From: JAVBMJ01 sp031551275
GTDB lineage: Bacteria; Bacteroidota; Bacteroidia; Bacteroidales; Rikenellaceae
NCBI GenBank assembly: GCA_031551275.1
Contig: JAVBNX010000016.1
Span: forward strand, 1 to 64,000
Direction of reading: 5' to 3'
DNA length: 64,000 bases
Shown: piece after piece, positions 42,424 to 50,185 of the stretch
How positions within the stretch are numbered: position 1 is the stretch's first letter
How the letters are laid out: each line of letters starts with the position of its first letter
Position numbers and translations under genes: made by a program
The notes under the pieces: generated by a model
Databases searched by the model: none
Told to the model about the DNA's origin: nothing
Seen by the model: the letters and a program-made list of their open reading frames with translations, nothing else

Positions 42424-42450
42424 CCGGGCAAAAATCGCGACTTTTGCCGG
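42424..42450. repeat. Inverted repeat over the phosphoesterase promoter
   Basis: CCGGGCAAAA and TTTTGCCGG pair (one bulge) round a short loop; the right arm includes GACTTTTG, a -7-like box 23 bases before the ATG at 42469. May be an operator or a weak terminator. Confidence 0.35.
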
Positions 42451-42468
42451 ATGCAGAAACACAAAACA

Positions 42469-43269
42469 ATGAACAAAAGTCACATAGCCCTTCTGGCCAC
42501 CCTGCTCTTTAGCGCCTGCGACCTGATCGAGTACCACCCCTACGACGTGGACGTAAGCGGGGAAAAGAACGTAAACGCCAAGAACATAGCCCGCATAGAG
42601 GCCGCCTGCGCGGGCAAACAGACAGTGAAGTTCGTCATGATGGGCGACTCGCAACGCTGGTACGACGAGACCGAGGACATGGTCAAGCACGTCAACGCCC
42701 GCCAGGACATCGACTTTGTGATCCACGGGGGCGACATCTCCGACTTCGGCCTGACCAAGGAGTTTATCTGGGTCCGCGACATCATGGCCCACCTCCGGGT
42801 CCCCTACGTCGCGTTGATCGGCAACCACGACGTGATCGGCCACGGCAGCCTGGTCTACAAGGAGATCTACGGCGCCGACAACTTCGCTTTCACGGCGGGC
42901 GCCTACCGCTTTATCTGCATGAACACCTGCGCGTTGGAGTACGACTACACCCACCCCGTCCCCGATTTGAACTTCATGTACGGCGAGCTGGATGGCATGA
43001 CCCCGGAGATCATCCGTGCCGTGCCCGTCATGCACGTACCGCCCGGGGCCTACGAGTTCAACAACAACGTCGCCCGAGTCTTCCACGAGTTGATCAAGCG
43101 CCTGCCCGCCGCGGATTTCTGCCTCCACGCCCACGATCACAGGCTCGAGGAGCGCGACCTGTTCGACGACGGGCTCATCTACTACGGCTCCGACTGCATG
43201 GCCCACCGCAATTATATGGTATTCACTTTAACGCCCGAAGGGTACACGCATGAGGTCGTCTATTTTTAG
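42469..43269 (+). CDS. Calcineurin-like phosphoesterase lipoprotein
   Basis: 266 residues from ATG 42469, which starts an SPII signal (M-N-K-S-H-I-A-L-L-A-T-L-L-F-S-A-C). Metallophosphoesterase motifs appear in order: M-M-G-D-S-Q near 60, H-G-G-D-I-S-D near 87, G-N-H-D near 118, P-V-M-H-V-P-P near 185 and L-H-A-H-D-H near 222. The first motif has G-D-S instead of the usual D-x-H, so metal binding at that site may differ. Substrate unknown; periplasmic or surface location follows from the lipobox. It overlaps the next gene by 20 bases. Confidence 0.85.
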   Translation: MNKSHIALLATLLFSACDLIEYHPYDVDVSGEKNVNAKNIARIEAACAGKQTVKFVMMGDSQRWYDETEDMVKHVNARQDIDFVIHGGDISDFGLTKEFIWVRDIMAHLRVPYVALIGNHDVIGHGSLVYKEIYGADNFAFTAGAYRFICMNTCALEYDYTHPVPDLNFMYGELDGMTPEIIRAVPVMHVPPGAYEFNNNVARVFHELIKRLPAADFCLHAHDHRLEERDLFDDGLIYYGSDCMAHRNYMVFTLTPEGYTHEVVYF

Positions 43270-43960
43270 CCTGCTCGCGGCCCTTGTGCTGCTCCCCCCG
43301 GCCGCCAGGGCTGCGGAGTCTGCCGAAAAAGCGGACACGGCGATCACGATCGGCGAAACGGTCCCGGTGGACCGGCAAGAGCGCTGGCTGCTCTGGGCGG
43401 CGAACTACCACCGCAAACAGCAGGACAGGTACGCCAAAGGATGGAGCAAACTGATCCCCTCGCAGGTCAAGCTGCAATACGCGGGCTCGATCGGCTTCCT
43501 CTCCCTGGGCCCCGGCTGGGACTACGGCAAAAAAAAGCAGTGGGAGACCGACCTTCTGCTGGGCATCGTGCCCAACTTCTCGCGCGGCAAGGCGGCGATG
43601 AGCTTCACGGTCAAGGAGACCTACACCCCCTGGAGCGTCAAGATGACGGGGAGGTGGTCCTTCGAACCCCTCTCGACGGGGCTCTTCGTCAACTCGGTCT
43701 TCGACGAGGATTTCTGGGTCAGGGAACCCGAGCGCTACCCGAAAAATTACTACAAATTCTCCACGCGCGTCCGCTTCCACGTCTTCCTCGCGCAGCGGTT
43801 CACCGTCACGCCCAACCCCTACATCCCCACCCGGCAGCTCTCTTTCTACTACGAGCTCTCCACCTGCGACCTCTACATCATGACCAAAGCGACCAACCGC
43901 TACGTGGCCCTGCACGATATCCTGAGCCTCGCTTTCGGCATCAGGCTGCAATTTCTATAA
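43250..43960 (+). CDS. Outer-membrane beta-barrel-like protein
   Basis: 236 residues with signal peptide (cleavage near A-R-A-A-E, residue 22). The mature part shows alternating amphipathic strands with aromatic girdles (L-Q-Y-A-G-S-I-G-F-L-S-L-G-P-G-W, W-S-V-K-M-T-G-R-W-S-F-E, F-T-V-T-P-N-P-Y-I-P-T) and ends in a strand finishing I-R-L-Q-F-L, the usual C-terminal signal of outer-membrane barrels. The family is not recognised. The start overlaps the phosphoesterase by 20 bases, so the two are probably translated from one mRNA. Confidence 0.7.
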   Translation: MRSSIFSLLAALVLLPPAARAAESAEKADTAITIGETVPVDRQERWLLWAANYHRKQQDRYAKGWSKLIPSQVKLQYAGSIGFLSLGPGWDYGKKKQWETDLLLGIVPNFSRGKAAMSFTVKETYTPWSVKMTGRWSFEPLSTGLFVNSVFDEDFWVREPERYPKNYYKFSTRVRFHVFLAQRFTVTPNPYIPTRQLSFYYELSTCDLYIMTKATNRYVALHDILSLAFGIRLQFL

Positions 43961-43995
43961 AATTCATTAACTTTGCCTCTTAAACACAGAGTAAG

Positions 43996-44871
43996 ATGCA
44001 AAAGTCGATGACCGGATACGGCAAAGGCGAAGCCGCCGCCGGGGACGTGAAGTTTTCCGTAGAGATAAAATCGCTGAACAGCAAGCAACTCGACCTCTCG
44101 GTCAGGATGCCGTCCAGGTACCGGCCGTTGGAGTACGAGTTGAGGAACGCCCTCTCCAAATCGGTCGTCCGGGGCAAGGTCGAGGTCTCGCTCGGTTGCG
44201 AGAGCTCGAAAGCCACCCCCCGCGCCACGGTCAACCGCGACATCTTCCGCAATTACTTCGAGCAGTTCGCCGCTTTGGGCCTCAGTGAATGGGACACGCC
44301 CCAGGTACAGGCCGCGGCGCTCTCCACGATCGCCGCCCTGCCCGAGACCGTCAACAGCGAGACGGGCGAACTCAGCCCCGAGGAGACCGCCGCCGTCAAT
44401 AAAGCGACCGCCAAGGCCCTGGAAGCCTTCGACGCCTTCCGCACCCAGGAGGGCGAAAAACTGGAACAGGAACTGTTGGGCCGCGTGGAGACGATCCTCT
44501 CCCTGCGCGAAAAAGTTACCCCGTTGGAGGGCGAGCGCATCGAAGCCGTCCGCAAGAAGATCGCCGAGGGCATCGAGGCCCTGGCCCTGAAACCCGACAT
44601 GAACCGCCTGGAGCAGGAGATGATCTTCTACATAGAGAAGATGGATGTCACCGAGGAAAAAGTGCGCCTCCAGGCCCATTGCGACTACTTCCGCGAGGTG
44701 GCCGCCACCGAAGCCGCCGCCGGCCGCAAGCTGGGCTTCATCGCCCAGGAGATGGGCCGCGAGATCAACACCTTAGGCTCGAAGGCATCCCACCAGCAGA
44801 TCCAGAAGATCGTGGTCGAAATGAAGGACGAACTCGAAAAGATCAAGGAACAGATACTTAATATATTATAG
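43996..44871 (+). CDS. YicC-family endoribonuclease
   Basis: 291 residues, full length. N-terminal S-M-T-G-Y-G-K-G, E-I-K-S-L-N-S-K-Q-L-D, R-G-K-V-E-V near 56, and the C-terminal DUF1732 block D-V-T-E-E-K-V-R-L-Q-A-H near 216 with G-R-K-L-G-F-I-A-Q-E-M-G-R-E-I-N-T-L-G-S-K-A are diagnostic. E. coli YicC is an endoribonuclease acting on small RNA. The gene precedes gmk by 5 bases, a pairing kept in many bacteria. A -7 box TAACTTTG lies at 43968-43975. Confidence 0.93.
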   Translation: MQKSMTGYGKGEAAAGDVKFSVEIKSLNSKQLDLSVRMPSRYRPLEYELRNALSKSVVRGKVEVSLGCESSKATPRATVNRDIFRNYFEQFAALGLSEWDTPQVQAAALSTIAALPETVNSETGELSPEETAAVNKATAKALEAFDAFRTQEGEKLEQELLGRVETILSLREKVTPLEGERIEAVRKKIAEGIEALALKPDMNRLEQEMIFYIEKMDVTEEKVRLQAHCDYFREVAATEAAAGRKLGFIAQEMGREINTLGSKASHQQIQKIVVEMKDELEKIKEQILNIL

Positions 44872-44876
44872 CCGCC

Positions 44877-45434
44877 ATGAAACTCATCATACTCTCCGCC
44901 CCCTCGGGATCGGGCAAGACCACCATCATCCGCCGCCTTCTGACGCGCTTCCCCAAGCTGGAATTCTCCGTCTCGGCCACCAGCCGCCAGCCCCGCCCGG
45001 GCGAGCGCGACGGGGTGGACTACTACTTCATTACCCCTCAGGAGTTCGCCCACAAGGTCTCCCGGGGCGAGTTCGTCGAGTGGGAGGAGGTCTACGCCGG
45101 CACGTGCTACGGAACCCTGCGCTCGGAGTTGGAACGCATCGACAAGGCGGGCAAGACGGTGATCTTCGACGTGGACGTGGTGGGCGGTTTGCGCCTCAAG
45201 GAGATCTTCGGGAGGGACGCGCTGGCGATCTTCGTGCAGCCCCCCTCGATCCCCGAGCTGAAAAAGCGGCTGATGTACCGCGGGACCGACTCGCCCGACG
45301 TGATCGAAAAGCGCGTCGAGAAGGCCGAGCAGGAGCTCTCCTTCGCGCCGAAGTTCGACCGGGTGGTCGTCAACGACATCCTCGAGGACGCCATCGACCA
45401 GGTCGGCGAGGCGATCGAAAAATTCACCGCATAA
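44877..45434 (+). CDS. gmk: Guanylate kinase
   Basis: 185 residues. Walker A S-A-P-S-G-S-G-K-T-T at about 6-15, S-A-T-S-R-Q-P-R-P-G-E and G-V-D-Y-Y-F near 34-50 (GMP binding), F-V-E-W-E-E-V near 66 and I-F-D-V-D-V-V-G-G near 96. It phosphorylates GMP to GDP in the cytoplasm. Middle gene of yicC-gmk-nadD. Confidence 0.97.
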   Translation: MKLIILSAPSGSGKTTIIRRLLTRFPKLEFSVSATSRQPRPGERDGVDYYFITPQEFAHKVSRGEFVEWEEVYAGTCYGTLRSELERIDKAGKTVIFDVDVVGGLRLKEIFGRDALAIFVQPPSIPELKKRLMYRGTDSPDVIEKRVEKAEQELSFAPKFDRVVVNDILEDAIDQVGEAIEKFTA

Positions 45435-45444
45435 ATCCCTCCCC

Positions 45445-46212
45445 ATGGCCTATCGGGTAGCCGTATACCCCGGATCGTTCAACCCCATCCATTGGGGCCA
45501 CATCTCCATCGCCCGCCACATCCTGCACACCAACCTGGCGGACGAGGTCTGGCTGTTGGTCTCGCCCCGCAACCCGTTGAAGGAGGACGTCGATTTGGCC
45601 TCCAACAACGAGCGCTTCGACATGGTGGAGCTGGCCCTGGAGGAGGCGGGCGACCTCTACGAGGTGGTCCCCGCGGGCCTCGAGTGGCAGTTGCCCCAGC
45701 CCAACTACACGATCGACACGATGCGCTACCTGGACAGCGTGAACGTGAACAACTACCAGTACTCGCTGGTAATCGGCAGCGACAACCTGGCCTGCTTCGA
45801 GCGCTGGAAGAGCTACAAGACCCTGTTGAAAAACTACCCCATCCTGGTCTACCCGCGCGAAGGCTACCGCAAAGAGGATATCCCGTTGTCCCGCCGCGTT
45901 ACCTGGATGGACGACGCCCCCTTGCTATCCTGCTCCTCGACGCAGGTCCGGCGCATGGTCGCCGCCGGGCAGGACGTCTCCTCACTGGTCGGCGCCTCGG
46001 TGGCGCACTACATCGAACAAAACGGCCTCTACCACCCCGCCTATTTCATGGAGCGCGGCAAACGCTACATGAAACTCTCGCAATACGACCTGGCCCTGAA
46101 CGATTTCCTGCGCGTGCAAAAGATGGACCCCGACAACACCGAGGCGCAGCAATTCATCGACATCATCCGCGCCATCTTCGAGTTCCGCTACCTGGACCAG
46201 TACAACCCCTGA
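45445..46212 (+). CDS. nadD: Nicotinate-nucleotide adenylyltransferase with C-terminal TPR-like extension
   Basis: 255 residues. Residues 1-195 are a normal NadD: Y-P-G-S-F-N-P-I-H-W-G-H near 8-19 (ATP-binding HxGH), S-P-R-N-P-L-K near 46, I-G-S-D-N-L near 110, and S-C-S-S-T-Q-V-R-R near 163 (ISSTxxR signature). Residues about 200-255 (Y-F-M-E-R-G-K-R-Y-M-K-L-S-Q-Y-D-L-A-L-N-D-F) make one TPR unit that most NadD proteins lack. It makes deamido-NAD from nicotinate mononucleotide. The last gene of the operon, followed by a terminator. Confidence 0.95.
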   Translation: MAYRVAVYPGSFNPIHWGHISIARHILHTNLADEVWLLVSPRNPLKEDVDLASNNERFDMVELALEEAGDLYEVVPAGLEWQLPQPNYTIDTMRYLDSVNVNNYQYSLVIGSDNLACFERWKSYKTLLKNYPILVYPREGYRKEDIPLSRRVTWMDDAPLLSCSSTQVRRMVAAGQDVSSLVGASVAHYIEQNGLYHPAYFMERGKRYMKLSQYDLALNDFLRVQKMDPDNTEAQQFIDIIRAIFEFRYLDQYNP

Positions 46213-46275
46213 GTACGAAGTCGAGGGTATGTGCAAAAATAGACAACGGCGTTTCGAGCATCACCGTCCCGAAAA

Positions 46276-46310
46276 CAGCCCCGGCAAACAATTTGCCGGG
46301 GCTGCCTTTT
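46276..46310 (+). terminator. Terminator of the yicC-gmk-nadD operon
   Basis: A 13-bp perfect stem (CAGCCCCGGCAAA and complement) with a 3-base loop, followed by CCTTTT. Confidence 0.8.
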
Positions 46311-46481
46311 CATGGTATTCCCCCATACCAATACCTGGCGAAATCTTCCGATTCATCACGTCCGGAATCCTCTGGCAGCGTAAACTCTTTTTGACACCCG
46401 GCAAGAAGAAAATATGAGATAACGCGGATTTCTGCACAGTTTTTGTAAACTGCTCATACCGAACGCATAAAACCGTAAACC

Positions 46482-47591
46482 ATGAAATACAGAGAACTCC
46501 TTGCCTTGCTTCTTCCTCTGGCCGCTTTGGCGGGATGCTTCGATGACGGACCCTGTCCTCCCGCTTCGACCACCGCGACACCCGATGCACTCCATTTTCC
46601 CTCTACAGGAGGCAGCACTCCGGTCATGGTCAACAGCACCTCGGCATGGAACGTCTCATCCAAACCCGACTGGTGCACCCTCTCACCCGACCACGGGGGA
46701 CATGGCGACACACCGGTTACCGTATCGGTCGGCATACGGAATGAGAGCAACCCGACGACCGGCCAGATCACTCTCCTCTCCGCAGACGGCACCTCGGCCG
46801 TGATCGAGGTGGTCCAAAGCCTGACCGACCGGGAAGCCCTGATCGAACTGTACAACGCCACCAACGGCCCCGGCTGGACGACCAGCACCAACTGGACAAG
46901 CTCCGCCCCCCTGTCGGACTGGTACGGCATAATGACCGACGCCGACGGCCGGGTGATCAACGTCAACCTGGACGGCAATACGTTACAAGGCACGATTCCG
47001 CCCAGCATAGGCTCTCTGACCCAATTGCAGGCATTGAATTTTACAACCAACCAGCTTACGGGAAGCATCCCCGCATCGGTATGGACGCTCACCGGCCTTA
47101 GGGTCCTGGGTATGGGGAGCAACCAGCTCACAGGCACCATTTCGGGCATATCCAACCTGGTCAACCTGACCAATGTCCACCTGAGCTACAACCAGTTATC
47201 CGGCGGACTGCCTCCGAATCTGGGCGATTTGACCGGCCTGCTCTATTTCTCGGTCGACAACAACAACATGACCGGCGTCATTCCCGAGAGCATTACCGGG
47301 CTCACACAGTTCCAGCTGTTCAACCTCTCGTCCAACGGATTCTCCGGCCCGATCCCCGAAAACATAGGCTCAGTAACAACCCTGGTCTACCTTTACCTGA
47401 GCCACAACAACCTGACGGGTAACATCCCCGCATCGGTGGCCGACCTGACCCTGCTGGACACATTCAATGTTTCCAAAAACCTGCTTTCCGGCACGGTTCC
47501 CCAAGCCGTGCAGGATATGCCCCAATGGAGTACATTCGTGGGCAACAACTGGATCAATCCCCAGCAAAACGGAAATACATTGATCTACTGA
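46482..47591 (+). CDS. Leucine-rich-repeat surface lipoprotein with BACON-like domain
   Basis: 369 residues. The SPII signal ends A-L-A-G-C (residue 19). Residues 30-115 resemble a BACON domain (L-H-F-P-S-T-G-G, W-N-V-S-S-K-P-D-W-C, Q-I-T-L-L-S-A-D-G-T). Residues 118-155 are the N-terminal LRR cap (A-L-I-E-L-Y-N-A-T-N-G-P-G-W). About nine plant-type repeats follow with G-x-I-P-x-x-I/V-G-x-L and N-x-L-T/S-G. Such proteins sit on the outer surface and bind protein or glycan ligands. The last 7 bases overlap the end of the convergent fucosidase gene. Confidence 0.85.
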   Translation: MKYRELLALLLPLAALAGCFDDGPCPPASTTATPDALHFPSTGGSTPVMVNSTSAWNVSSKPDWCTLSPDHGGHGDTPVTVSVGIRNESNPTTGQITLLSADGTSAVIEVVQSLTDREALIELYNATNGPGWTTSTNWTSSAPLSDWYGIMTDADGRVINVNLDGNTLQGTIPPSIGSLTQLQALNFTTNQLTGSIPASVWTLTGLRVLGMGSNQLTGTISGISNLVNLTNVHLSYNQLSGGLPPNLGDLTGLLYFSVDNNNMTGVIPESITGLTQFQLFNLSSNGFSGPIPENIGSVTTLVYLYLSHNNLTGNIPASVADLTLLDTFNVSKNLLSGTVPQAVQDMPQWSTFVGNNWINPQQNGNTLIY

Positions 47592-49099
47592 CCCAACGTT
47601 ATCCGCAGCGTATGCGCATACCCGGTCGGCAAACTCTCCGGCATCTCCACCGTCAACCCTTCGGCCGTCTGCCACCAGGCCAGCACCTCATCGCATCCTA
47701 ACAGGGCGACCGATCCGACCTTCGCTCCGGCCTCTAAGGCCAGCGACCGGATCATCGCCCTTTTTTCGGGCGTGCCCAGGAAAATCGCGTACAAATAGCC
47801 ATTGTTGGTCGTAAAGCGGATATCGCGCCCGGTGTAAGCGGTCGAGCGGCTATCGGTCATGTAGCCCGCCGTCCCGGGGTTGTCCCCCTCGGCCGCCCGC
47901 ACCCAGGGCCGTGAGCCGTAGATCGCCTCTCCGTTCACTTTCAGCCACTTGCCCAGCTCCCGCAAGACATGCGCCTGCTCCGGTGTGACCTCCCCCTCGG
48001 CCGTAGGCCCCACGTTCAGGAGCAGGTTGCCGTTCTTGCTGACGATATCCACAAAATCGTCGATGATGTGGTCGGGCGTCTTGTTCTCGCCCAACGGGTT
48101 GTGGCTCCAGGAGTTCTTGCCGATCGAGGTGCAGGTCTGCCACGGATTGGGGCGTATGCGGTCGCTCTTGCCGCGCTCGATATCGTAGACCACAATATCG
48201 TCCGGATAGCCGAACTTGGTATTGACCGCCACCTGCTTGCCCCACTCCGCCGCCGAATTGTAGTAGTAGGCCAGGAAACGGTAAAACGTGGGCTGGAAGG
48301 GAAATTTTCCGACCATCCAGTCGAAATAGATTAGGTCGGGTTTATACCGGTCCACCAATTCGTAGGTATGGAGCAGCCACTCCCGCCGCGACTTTTCGTT
48401 CGACCCCTCGTTGGCCCCGGTCCAGGGCGTCATCCCCACCGAATCGCTCTCGGGAATGCGCTCGCCGTAGAGGCTTATATCCGTATCCCGCACATCGGAG
48501 GGATAGCCCATGCCGTGGTGGTAAAACCAGGCGTTCTCGCAACGGTGCGAGGAAAGCCCGAACTTCATCCCCCTTTCGCGCACCGCTTTCTGCAATTCGT
48601 CCATAAAATCACGCCCGGGCATCATCTCCACCGAGTTCCAGGGGTTGAACGTGCTGCGGTACAGCGCGTAGCCGTCGTGGTGCTCGGCCACGGGAACGAC
48701 GTACGCCGCACCCGCCTCCTTAAAAAGCTCCGCCCACTTTCCCGCGTCGAACTTTTCCGCTTTGAACATCGGGATAAAATCCTTGTAGCCGAACTTATCG
48801 ACCGACCCGTAGGTCTGTACATGGTGCTTGTGCACGACATCGGTCGTGTCGTACATCCTGCGTGGATACCACTCGTTGACGAACGCTGGGACCGAGTAAA
48901 CGCCCCAATGGATGAAGATTCCGAGTTTCGCGTCCCTGAACCACTCCGGGATGCGGTAATTCTGCGCGATCGAGGCGGAGTCGGGCTGGAAAATATCCAC
49001 CCCGCCGGGCGAACTGGTCTTCGAAATATCGGGCCTGTACTCCCGCTTGCAGGCGAGCGCACACAGCAAAATCAGGAGAGCAGGGTAAAATTTTTTCAT
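47585..49099 (-). CDS. Alpha-L-fucosidase (GH29) lipoprotein
   Basis: 504 residues from ATG 49099; an ATG at 49111 only adds four residues before the SPII signal, whose lipobox is A-L-A-C. The catalytic domain shows L-G-I-F-I-H-W-G-V-Y-S-V-P near 60-72, A-E-H-H-D-G-Y-A near 140, and D-L-I-Y-F-D-W near 260 where the Asp is the expected nucleophile. N-L-L-L-N-V-G-P and a C-terminal beta-sandwich follow. It removes alpha-linked L-fucose from glycans, probably host mucin or milk-type, at the cell surface. It stands alone rather than in a polysaccharide locus. Confidence 0.92.
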   Translation of the reverse strand: MKKFYPALLILLCALACKREYRPDISKTSSPGGVDIFQPDSASIAQNYRIPEWFRDAKLGIFIHWGVYSVPAFVNEWYPRRMYDTTDVVHKHHVQTYGSVDKFGYKDFIPMFKAEKFDAGKWAELFKEAGAAYVVPVAEHHDGYALYRSTFNPWNSVEMMPGRDFMDELQKAVRERGMKFGLSSHRCENAWFYHHGMGYPSDVRDTDISLYGERIPESDSVGMTPWTGANEGSNEKSRREWLLHTYELVDRYKPDLIYFDWMVGKFPFQPTFYRFLAYYYNSAAEWGKQVAVNTKFGYPDDIVVYDIERGKSDRIRPNPWQTCTSIGKNSWSHNPLGENKTPDHIIDDFVDIVSKNGNLLLNVGPTAEGEVTPEQAHVLRELGKWLKVNGEAIYGSRPWVRAAEGDNPGTAGYMTDSRSTAYTGRDIRFTTNNGYLYAIFLGTPEKRAMIRSLALEAGAKVGSVALLGCDEVLAWWQTAEGLTVEMPESLPTGYAHTLRITLGQ

Positions 49100-49160
49100 T
49101 TCCGCAATCATTTATCTACCGATAAAACAACCCATAAACCGTTTTACCCAACTCCCCGAC

Positions 49161-49192
49161 CTTGCGGTTCAAAAGAAAAATCGCTACCTTTG
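49161..49192 (+). promoter_or_regulatory. Promoter of the oxidoreductase gamma-subunit gene
   Basis: CTTG (49161-49164), 20 bases, TACCTTTG (49185-49192), giving a leader of about 12 bases to the ATG at 49211. Confidence 0.55.
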
Positions 49193-49210
49193 CCCCAGAT
49201 TTTCGAGACG

Positions 49211-49759
49211 ATGACTGAAGAATTGATCATAGCCGGATTCGGTGGGCAGGGAGTGCTTTCGATGGGCAAGATACTGGCATACTCAGGGGTTATGCAGGGC
49301 ATGGATGTCAGTTGGCTTCCCTCCTACGGCCCCGAAATGAGGGGCGGCACGGCCAATGTGACCGTCATTTTGAGCGACGAGGGCAAGGTTTCCTCCCCCA
49401 TCCTGCACAACTACGACACCGCGATCATCCTCAACCAACAGAGCATGGACAAGTTCGAGGAGCGTGTCAAACCCGGCGGCATTTTGATCTACGACCCCAA
49501 CGGCATCGTGCGCAAGCCCGAGCGCAAGGACATCTCTGTCTACACCATCGACGCGACCGAACAGGCCACCAGGCGCGGCAACGTGCGGGTTTTCAACACG
49601 ATGATCCTGGGCGGTTATTTAAAGGTGCGCCCCGTGGTCACTTTCGAGAGCGCGAGCAAAGGGCTTGAAAAATCGCTCCCCGGCCGCCAGCACGCCCTGA
49701 TCCCCGCCAACCAGGAGGCGATCAAACTGGGCATGGATCTGATCAAAAAACAGGAGTAG
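49211..49759 (+). CDS. 2-oxoacid:ferredoxin oxidoreductase, gamma subunit
   Basis: 182 residues from ATG 49211, placed just behind a promoter; an open frame extending to 48368 runs antisense through the fucosidase gene and is discarded. G-F-G-G-Q-G-V-L-S-M-G near 9-19 and S-Y-G-P-E-M-R-G-G-T-A-N near 37-48 are the gamma-domain signatures. It completes the alpha/beta/ferredoxin enzyme encoded at 36538-38748, which has no gamma gene of its own. The separate location 10.5 kb away with its own promoter is unusual; an orphan partner of another oxidoreductase is possible. Confidence 0.9.
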   Translation: MTEELIIAGFGGQGVLSMGKILAYSGVMQGMDVSWLPSYGPEMRGGTANVTVILSDEGKVSSPILHNYDTAIILNQQSMDKFEERVKPGGILIYDPNGIVRKPERKDISVYTIDATEQATRRGNVRVFNTMILGGYLKVRPVVTFESASKGLEKSLPGRQHALIPANQEAIKLGMDLIKKQE

Positions 49760-49764
49760 GTTAG

Positions 49765-50145
49765 ATGGCGGCGACTGGCAGCGCATACAAACAGACCATC
49801 AGAACCATCTCCGGCTGGTCTCTGGTCCTGCTGTTCGCGTTCTACTTCGCCAACATCTCCTTCTTTTACCACATCCACGAGATCGACGGGCAACTGGTAG
49901 TCCACTCCCACTTCTACGGCGGGGGCAGCAGTTCGAACCCCGGCCACACCCACTCGCCCACGAACTTTTCGGCCTTCGCCTCGCTGGCGCTGCTGCTGGC
50001 CCTGGGTCTGGGTCTGGGCCTGGCCATGCTCACGCGTGTTTTCCGCCCCGAATTCAAACGTTGCATCGTCCCCGTAGCCAAGACCCGCTGGGCCGAGTTC
50101 CACGCGGGCGAAATTTCGCGGCGCGGACCTCCTTCGGTTTATTGA
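49765..50145 (+). CDS. Small two-helix membrane protein with histidine-rich loop
   Basis: 126 residues. Membrane segments at about 17-35 (GWSLVLLFAFYFANISFFY) and 70-90 (FASLALLLALGLGLGLAML). The loop between them holds H-I-H-E, V-H-S-H-F and H-T-H-S, a likely metal-binding cluster on the periplasmic side. It follows the gamma-subunit gene by 5 bases and precedes a TonB receptor by 40 bases, so it may take part in sensing or handling a metal or metal complex brought in by that receptor. Family not recognised by name. Confidence 0.7.
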   Translation: MAATGSAYKQTIRTISGWSLVLLFAFYFANISFFYHIHEIDGQLVVHSHFYGGGSSSNPGHTHSPTNFSAFASLALLLALGLGLGLAMLTRVFRPEFKRCIVPVAKTRWAEFHAGEISRRGPPSVY

Positions 50146-50185
50146 ATTCCCTCACAGGCATTTAATAATAAATCAAGAAATCTTC

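Noticed and set aside
43968..43995. Leaderless start for yicC
   Set aside because: The -7 box TAACTTTG at 43968-43975 is 20 bases before the ATG, so a short leader is expected.
48368..49210. Long extension of the oxidoreductase gamma subunit
   Set aside because: It runs antisense through the GH29 fucosidase gene and ahead of a good promoter.
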